Of a stretch of DNA of 14,946 nt, positions 12,121 to 14,946 are shown piece after piece. This DNA comes from CBFIJI01 sp965662885 (GTDB lineage Bacteria > Bacteroidota > Bacteroidia > Flavobacteriales > Flavobacteriaceae). The notes beneath the pieces were generated by a model that saw only the letters and a program-made list of their open reading frames with translations, made no database searches and was not told where the DNA came from. The stretch spans positions 1 to 14,946 of the forward strand of contig CBFIJI010000051.1 of assembly GCA_965662885.1 (NCBI GenBank), read 5' to 3'. A program made the position numbers and the translations under genes. The stretch's first letter is position 1, and every line of letters starts with the position of its first letter.

Positions 12121-12942
12121 CTATACGAGTGCAACACGTGCAAAGGCAGTAACTTCTAAGTTATCCCCAGCAGTTTTTACATAGTTAGCAACGGATATTT
12201 TACTGTCTTTAATATACGCTTGGTTAACTAATGTGTTGTCTTTAAAGAAACGTTTAATTTTTCCTTTAGCAATATTATCTAACATAGCTTCTGGCTTTCC
12301 TTCTTGGCGTAATTGATCTTTTGCAATCTCAACTTCTTTCTCAATAACCGAAGCATCGACGCCATCCTCATTAAGAGCAATAGGATTCATTGCAGCAGCT
12401 TGCATAGCTACATTCTTAGCTGTTTCTTCGGCGGTGTCTACAGCTTCAGAAAGTCCTACTAAGGTTGCAATTTTATTTCCAGCGTGAATGTAGGCACCTA
12501 CAAATGGAGCATTTAATTTCTTAAAGCCTCCAATTTCTAATTTTTCACCAACAACACCAGTTTGTTCAGTAAGCTTATCAGCAACAGACATTCCTTTATA
12601 TTCAGCAGCTAAAAAGCTGTCTAAAGAATCATGACTTAAAGCAAGTGCTGTTAATTCTCTAGCCATTTCTAAATAACTTTCATTTTTAGCAACGAAATCA
12701 GTTTCACAATTCAATGAAACGATTACGCCTGAAGTTTTATCTTCACTTACTAGAGCCAATACCGCACCTTCAGAGGAATCTCTGTCTGCACGATTTGCAG
12801 CTACTTTTTGACCTTTTTTACGGAGAATTTCAACCGCTTTTTCAAAATCACCCTCAGCTTCAACTAAGGCTTTTTTACAATCCATCATTCCAGCACCAGT
12901 GGATTGACGTAGTTTATTTACTTCAGATGCAGTAATTTTCAC
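12121..12942 (-). CDS. tsf: translation elongation factor Ts
   Basis: Guanine-nucleotide exchange factor for EF-Tu. The N-terminal module has KITASEVNKLRQSTGAGMMD, then CKKALVEAEGDFEKAVEILR and KKGQKVAANRADRDSSEG. The core shows the conserved NCETDFVAKN, and the C-terminal segment runs from KQ-type RQEGKPEAMLDNIAKGKIKR to the end FARVALV. Length is 273 residues from a GTG at 12942, near the flavobacterial norm. No ATG precedes the conserved N-terminus: the frame offers a TTG at 12951 (MLTVKIT) or this GTG (MKIT). I prefer the GTG because it fits family N-termini better. It lies 25 bases after rpsB and is followed by a terminator. Confidence 0.95.
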   Translation of the reverse strand: MKITASEVNKLRQSTGAGMMDCKKALVEAEGDFEKAVEILRKKGQKVAANRADRDSSEGAVLALVSEDKTSGVIVSLNCETDFVAKNESYLEMARELTALALSHDSLDSFLAAEYKGMSVADKLTEQTGVVGEKLEIGGFKKLNAPFVGAYIHAGNKIATLVGLSEAVDTAEETAKNVAMQAAAMNPIALNEDGVDASVIEKEVEIAKDQLRQEGKPEAMLDNIAKGKIKRFFKDNTLVNQAYIKDSKISVANYVKTAGDNLEVTAFARVALV

Positions 12943-12967
12943 AGTTAACAATTTAAATTATTAGTAA

Positions 12968-13855
12968 TTAAGCTTCAGATTTATCTGTTGTATCAGTTTC
13001 TTTATCGGGGGTTGCTTCAGACTTGGATTCGGGTGTTTCAACAACTTCAGCAGTCTTTTCTGCTTCGGCCACTGGTGCAGCACTTTCTGCAGCAGTCGTT
13101 TTTTCCTCAGCAACTACAGCAGCTTCCATTTTTTTAGCATCGTTTTTCTCGACTCCTTCTTTTTTGTTTTTGCGCTCACTAAGTCCAGATCCTACCGCAT
13201 CGGCAACCAAACTCAATATTTTCTCAATAGATTTTGAAGCATCGTCATTGGAAGGGATCACATAATCAACATCACGAGGATCTGAGTTAGTATCTACCAT
13301 AGCAAAGATTGGAATCTTCAATTTTTGAGCTTCTTTTACAGCGATGTGCTCGCGAGTAGTATCTACAATAAAGATGGCTCCTGGCAAACGAGTCATTTCT
13401 GAAATAGACCCTAAGTTTTTTTCTAATTTAGCACGTAAGCGATCAACTTGAAGACGTTCTTTTTTGGACAAGGTTTCAAACGTACCATCTTTTTTCATTC
13501 GATCAATACTCGCCATTTTTTTAACAGCTTTACGAATGGTAACAAAGTTGGTTAACATTCCTCCAGGCCAACGTTCTGTGATATAAGGCATTTTGATATT
13601 AGTGGCATGGGTAGCTACAATATCTTTTGCCTGTTTTTTGGTCGCTACAAAAAGAATTTTACGACCTGATGCTGCGATTTTTTTCAAAGCCGTGTTGGCT
13701 TCTTCGATTTTTGCAGCAGTCTTGTAAAGGTTGATGATGTGGATTCCATTACGCTCCATATAGATGTAGGGCGCCATGTTAGGATTCCATTTACGGGTTA
13801 AATGTCCAAAGTGGACTCCTGCGTTAAGCAGGTCATTTACTTGTGTTTGTGCCAT
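12968..13855 (-). CDS. rpsB: 30S ribosomal protein S2 with long acidic C-terminal tail
   Basis: Small-subunit protein needed for binding of S1 and for translation initiation. It starts with MAQTQVNDLLNAGVHFGHLT and continues RKWNPNMAPYIYMERNGIHI, classical S2 features, with PGAIFIVDTTREHIAVKEA and the FAMVDTNSDPRDVDYVIPSN region later. The conserved fold ends near residue 230. It is followed by a tail of about 60 residues that is almost only A, E, K, T, S, V, D and P and is surely disordered. Total length is 295, longer than E. coli S2 (about 240), because of this tail. A 143-base gap with hairpins precedes it. Confidence 0.97.
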   Translation of the reverse strand: MAQTQVNDLLNAGVHFGHLTRKWNPNMAPYIYMERNGIHIINLYKTAAKIEEANTALKKIAASGRKILFVATKKQAKDIVATHATNIKMPYITERWPGGMLTNFVTIRKAVKKMASIDRMKKDGTFETLSKKERLQVDRLRAKLEKNLGSISEMTRLPGAIFIVDTTREHIAVKEAQKLKIPIFAMVDTNSDPRDVDYVIPSNDDASKSIEKILSLVADAVGSGLSERKNKKEGVEKNDAKKMEAAVVAEEKTTAAESAAPVAEAEKTAEVVETPESKSEATPDKETDTTDKSEA

Positions 13856-13998
13856 TGTTTTTAGTTTACGTTCCTTGTGATAGTAGCAATAAGAGTTTTC
13901 CCTTATTTAGATGCTAAACTAACATCCGCCGTAGCGGTTTGAGCAACTGGATTAATAATAAATGTATGAACGAAGTTTCGACAAGCGAAACCAAATAA
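13856..13998 (-). other. rpsI-rpsB intergenic leader with two hairpins
   Basis: This is the longest gap in the ribosomal operon. It holds a perfect 6-bp stem GTTTCG (13975-13980)/CGAAAC (13986-13991) just after the rpsI stop and a smaller stem CCGC/GCGG (13927-13930 with 13933-13936, reading CCGCCGTAGCGG on the + strand, alternative registers possible). No U tract follows either, so they are not ordinary terminators. A weak minus-strand promoter (TAGTTTAG at 13921-13914, TTG 22 bases upstream) is possible. A regulatory leader for S2 is a reasonable guess, not shown. Confidence 0.35.
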
Positions 13999-14385
13999 TT
14001 AACGTTTCGAGAATTGGAATTTCTTTCTCGCTTTTTTCTGACCGAATTTTTTACGCTCCACCATACGAGGATCACGTGTTAGAAGACCTTCTGGCTTTAA
14101 AGCCAAACGATGCTCCTCATCGATTTTACATAAAGCTCTTGAGATAGCCAATCGAACGGCTTCTGCTTGACCATTTACACCTCCGCCTTTAACGGTAACT
14201 TTTAAATCATAATTACCTTCTGTACTCGTAAGTAAAAAAGGTTGCGTGATTTTGTATTGTAAGGTGGGTGTTGCGAAATAGTTCGCGTAATCTTTTTTGT
14301 TGACCGATATGTTCCCTTTACCTTCACTAAGATAAATTCTAGCAACTGATGTTTTTCTTCGGCCTATAGTGTGAACGATTTCCAT
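13999..14385 (-). CDS. rpsI: 30S ribosomal protein S9
   Basis: A 128-residue small-subunit protein of normal length. The N-terminus VHTIGRRKTSVARIYLSEGK (4-23), the central VTVKGGGVNGQAEAVRLAIS and the C-terminus RDPRMVERKKFGQKKARKKF ending in FQFSKR are diagnostic. The basic C-terminal tail reaches the P-site tRNA, and the final SKR is conserved in S9. The ATG shares one base with the rplM stop (TAATG, 14387-14383), so the two are translationally coupled, as usual for the L13-S9 pair. Nothing unusual is seen in the protein. Confidence 0.98.
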   Translation of the reverse strand: MEIVHTIGRRKTSVARIYLSEGKGNISVNKKDYANYFATPTLQYKITQPFLLTSTEGNYDLKVTVKGGGVNGQAEAVRLAISRALCKIDEEHRLALKPEGLLTRDPRMVERKKFGQKKARKKFQFSKR

Positions 14386-14840
14386 TATAAGAGTTCGTTT
14401 AAATTAATAACTTTTGGATTTTGTGCTTGGTGTTGATGCGTTGATTCAGCAGATACTCGTAAATTTCTAAAAAGATCAGCACCTAACTTATTTTTTGGTA
14501 GCATCCCTTTAACTGCTTTTTCAATTAATCGAGTTCCACCTTTTGCATGCATCTGTTCAGCATTCAAGCTTCGTTGACCACCAGGATAGCCAGTATGACG
14601 AATGTATTCTTTTTGTTTCCATTTTTTACCGCTCAATGTAACGTGTGCTGCATTGACTACAACAACATTATCACCACAGTCTACGTGAGGGGTAAAATTA
14701 GGTTTGTACTTCCCACGTAAAAAATTAGCAATGATCCCTGCTGATCTCCCTAATGCTTGGCCTTTAACATCAATAATAACCCACTCTTTAGTGACTGTTT
14801 TTGAATTGGCAGCAATGGTTTTATAACTAAGTGTATCCAC
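14385..14840 (-). CDS. rplM: 50S ribosomal protein L13
   Basis: Early-assembly large-subunit protein. Signatures are VTKEWVIIDVKGQALGRSAG, LRGKYKPNFTPHVDCGDNVV, YIRHTGYPGGQRSLNAEQMH and KAVKGMLPKNKLGADLFRNL. I choose the GTG at 14840, which gives 151 residues starting MDTLSYKT, the form I know from Flavobacteriia. An in-frame ATG at 14867 would add nine residues (MSEILIQNI) that have no family counterpart, and that ATG falls inside a 7-bp hairpin at the predicted 5' end of the mRNA. It is the first gene of the operon rplM-rpsI-rpsB-tsf. Confidence 0.95.
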   Translation of the reverse strand: MDTLSYKTIAANSKTVTKEWVIIDVKGQALGRSAGIIANFLRGKYKPNFTPHVDCGDNVVVVNAAHVTLSGKKWKQKEYIRHTGYPGGQRSLNAEQMHAKGGTRLIEKAVKGMLPKNKLGADLFRNLRVSAESTHQHQAQNPKVINLNELL

Positions 14841-14860
14841 AATATTTTGTATTAATATTT

Positions 14861-14879
14861 CCGACATACCGCATATCGG
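14861..14879 (-). promoter_or_regulatory. 5' hairpin in the rplM leader
   Basis: On the minus strand CCGATAT (14879-14873) pairs with ATGTCGG (14867-14861) around a 5-base loop, giving 7 bp with one G-U pair. It sits at the predicted 5' end of the operon mRNA, about 20 bases before the GTG start. Autogenous control by L13 is possible, since L13 leader candidates have been proposed in Bacteroidia as far as I recall, but it is inference here. Confidence 0.4.
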
Positions 14880-14883
14880 GCTG

Positions 14884-14891
14884 CAAATGTA
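14884..14891 (-). promoter_or_regulatory. -7 promoter box of the rplM-rpsI-rpsB-tsf operon
   Basis: Read on the minus strand, TACATTTG (14891-14884) matches TAnnTTTG perfectly. Transcription would start near 14878, about 38 bases before the preferred GTG of rplM. No clear -33 box is visible in the AT-rich stretch to its right. Confidence 0.6.
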
Positions 14892-14946
14892 ATATTTTAT
14901 ATTTTTTTGTGGAAAGTTTCTTTGATTTATTTTTAAATCTGTAGCG

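Noticed and set aside
12714..12935. Leucine-rich + strand frame opposite the start of tsf.
   Set aside because: A by-product of tsf codon use; no homology I recognise.
13023..13265. Antisense frame rich in Ala/Ser opposite the S2 tail.
   Set aside because: It mirrors the low-complexity GAA/GCA codons of the tail on the other strand; no independent evidence.
1..14946. Search for defence genes, mobile elements, CRISPR repeats, tRNAs or integration sites.
   Set aside because: No transposase, integrase, toxin-antitoxin pair, repeat array, tRNA cloverleaf or attachment repeat is visible; all genes fit a vertical core-genome background.

Overview
This is a core chromosomal window from a member of the Bacteroidota, most likely a Flavobacteriaceae species. 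The evidence is the flavobacterial form of the ribosomal proteins (a short L13 starting MDTLSYKT, S2 with an acidic tail, the order rplM-rpsI-rpsB-tsf), perfect Bacteroidota-type TAnnTTTG -7 promoter boxes upstream of several genes, a TPP riboswitch driving a TonB-dependent receptor, AT-rich codon use and the near absence of Shine-Dalgarno sequences. I see no insertion sequence, phage gene, tRNA, rRNA or CRISPR array.

Layout. 1-82: the end of rpmA (L27, + strand), then a bidirectional terminator shared with ahcY. 160-1482: ahcY (- strand), whose promoter faces and overlaps that of the rightward genes. 1538-5212: a rightward run of a 4'-phosphopantetheinyl transferase, a small thiamine-binding-family protein, a PnuC/PnuT-type vitamin transporter, a NadR-like P-loop kinase and a DUF4301 protein, with overlapping genes at three of the four junctions. 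5229-7603: a TPP riboswitch with a start-codon-sequestering hairpin, then a TonB-dependent receptor, very probably for thiamine. 7600-8853: a leftward pair, a lipoprotein with a Rieske-like core and an outer-membrane barrel-like protein. 8859-9796: greA and a HIT-family protein. 9807-10973: an orphan sensor histidine kinase (- strand). 11048-11447: DUF3127, an OB-fold-like protein with an SSB-type acidic tip. 11444-12019: tag, 3-methyladenine DNA glycosylase I (- strand). 12044-14891: the leftward ribosomal operon rplM-rpsI-rpsB-tsf, from its promoter to its terminator.

How the genes work together. The best candidate for something not yet described is the block 2176-7603. A TPP-controlled outer-membrane receptor, an inner-membrane PnuC/PnuT carrier, a thiamine-binding-family protein and a NadR-type kinase form a plausible route for vitamin uptake and trapping. 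The DUF4301 protein translationally coupled to the kinase shows, by eye, the ordered landmarks of a UDP-sugar-pyrophosphorylase-type nucleotidyltransferase. Whether the cargo is thiamine or nicotinamide riboside cannot be settled from sequence alone.

Several genes lack a good ATG start (pnuC-like, tsf, the lipoprotein; rplM probably uses GTG), so their 5' ends are less certain than their 3' ends. No unexplained stretch over 300 bases exists. The largest gaps are the riboswitch leader (177 b), the region before the pnuC-like gene (168 b) and the rpsI-rpsB gap (143 b), all described below.
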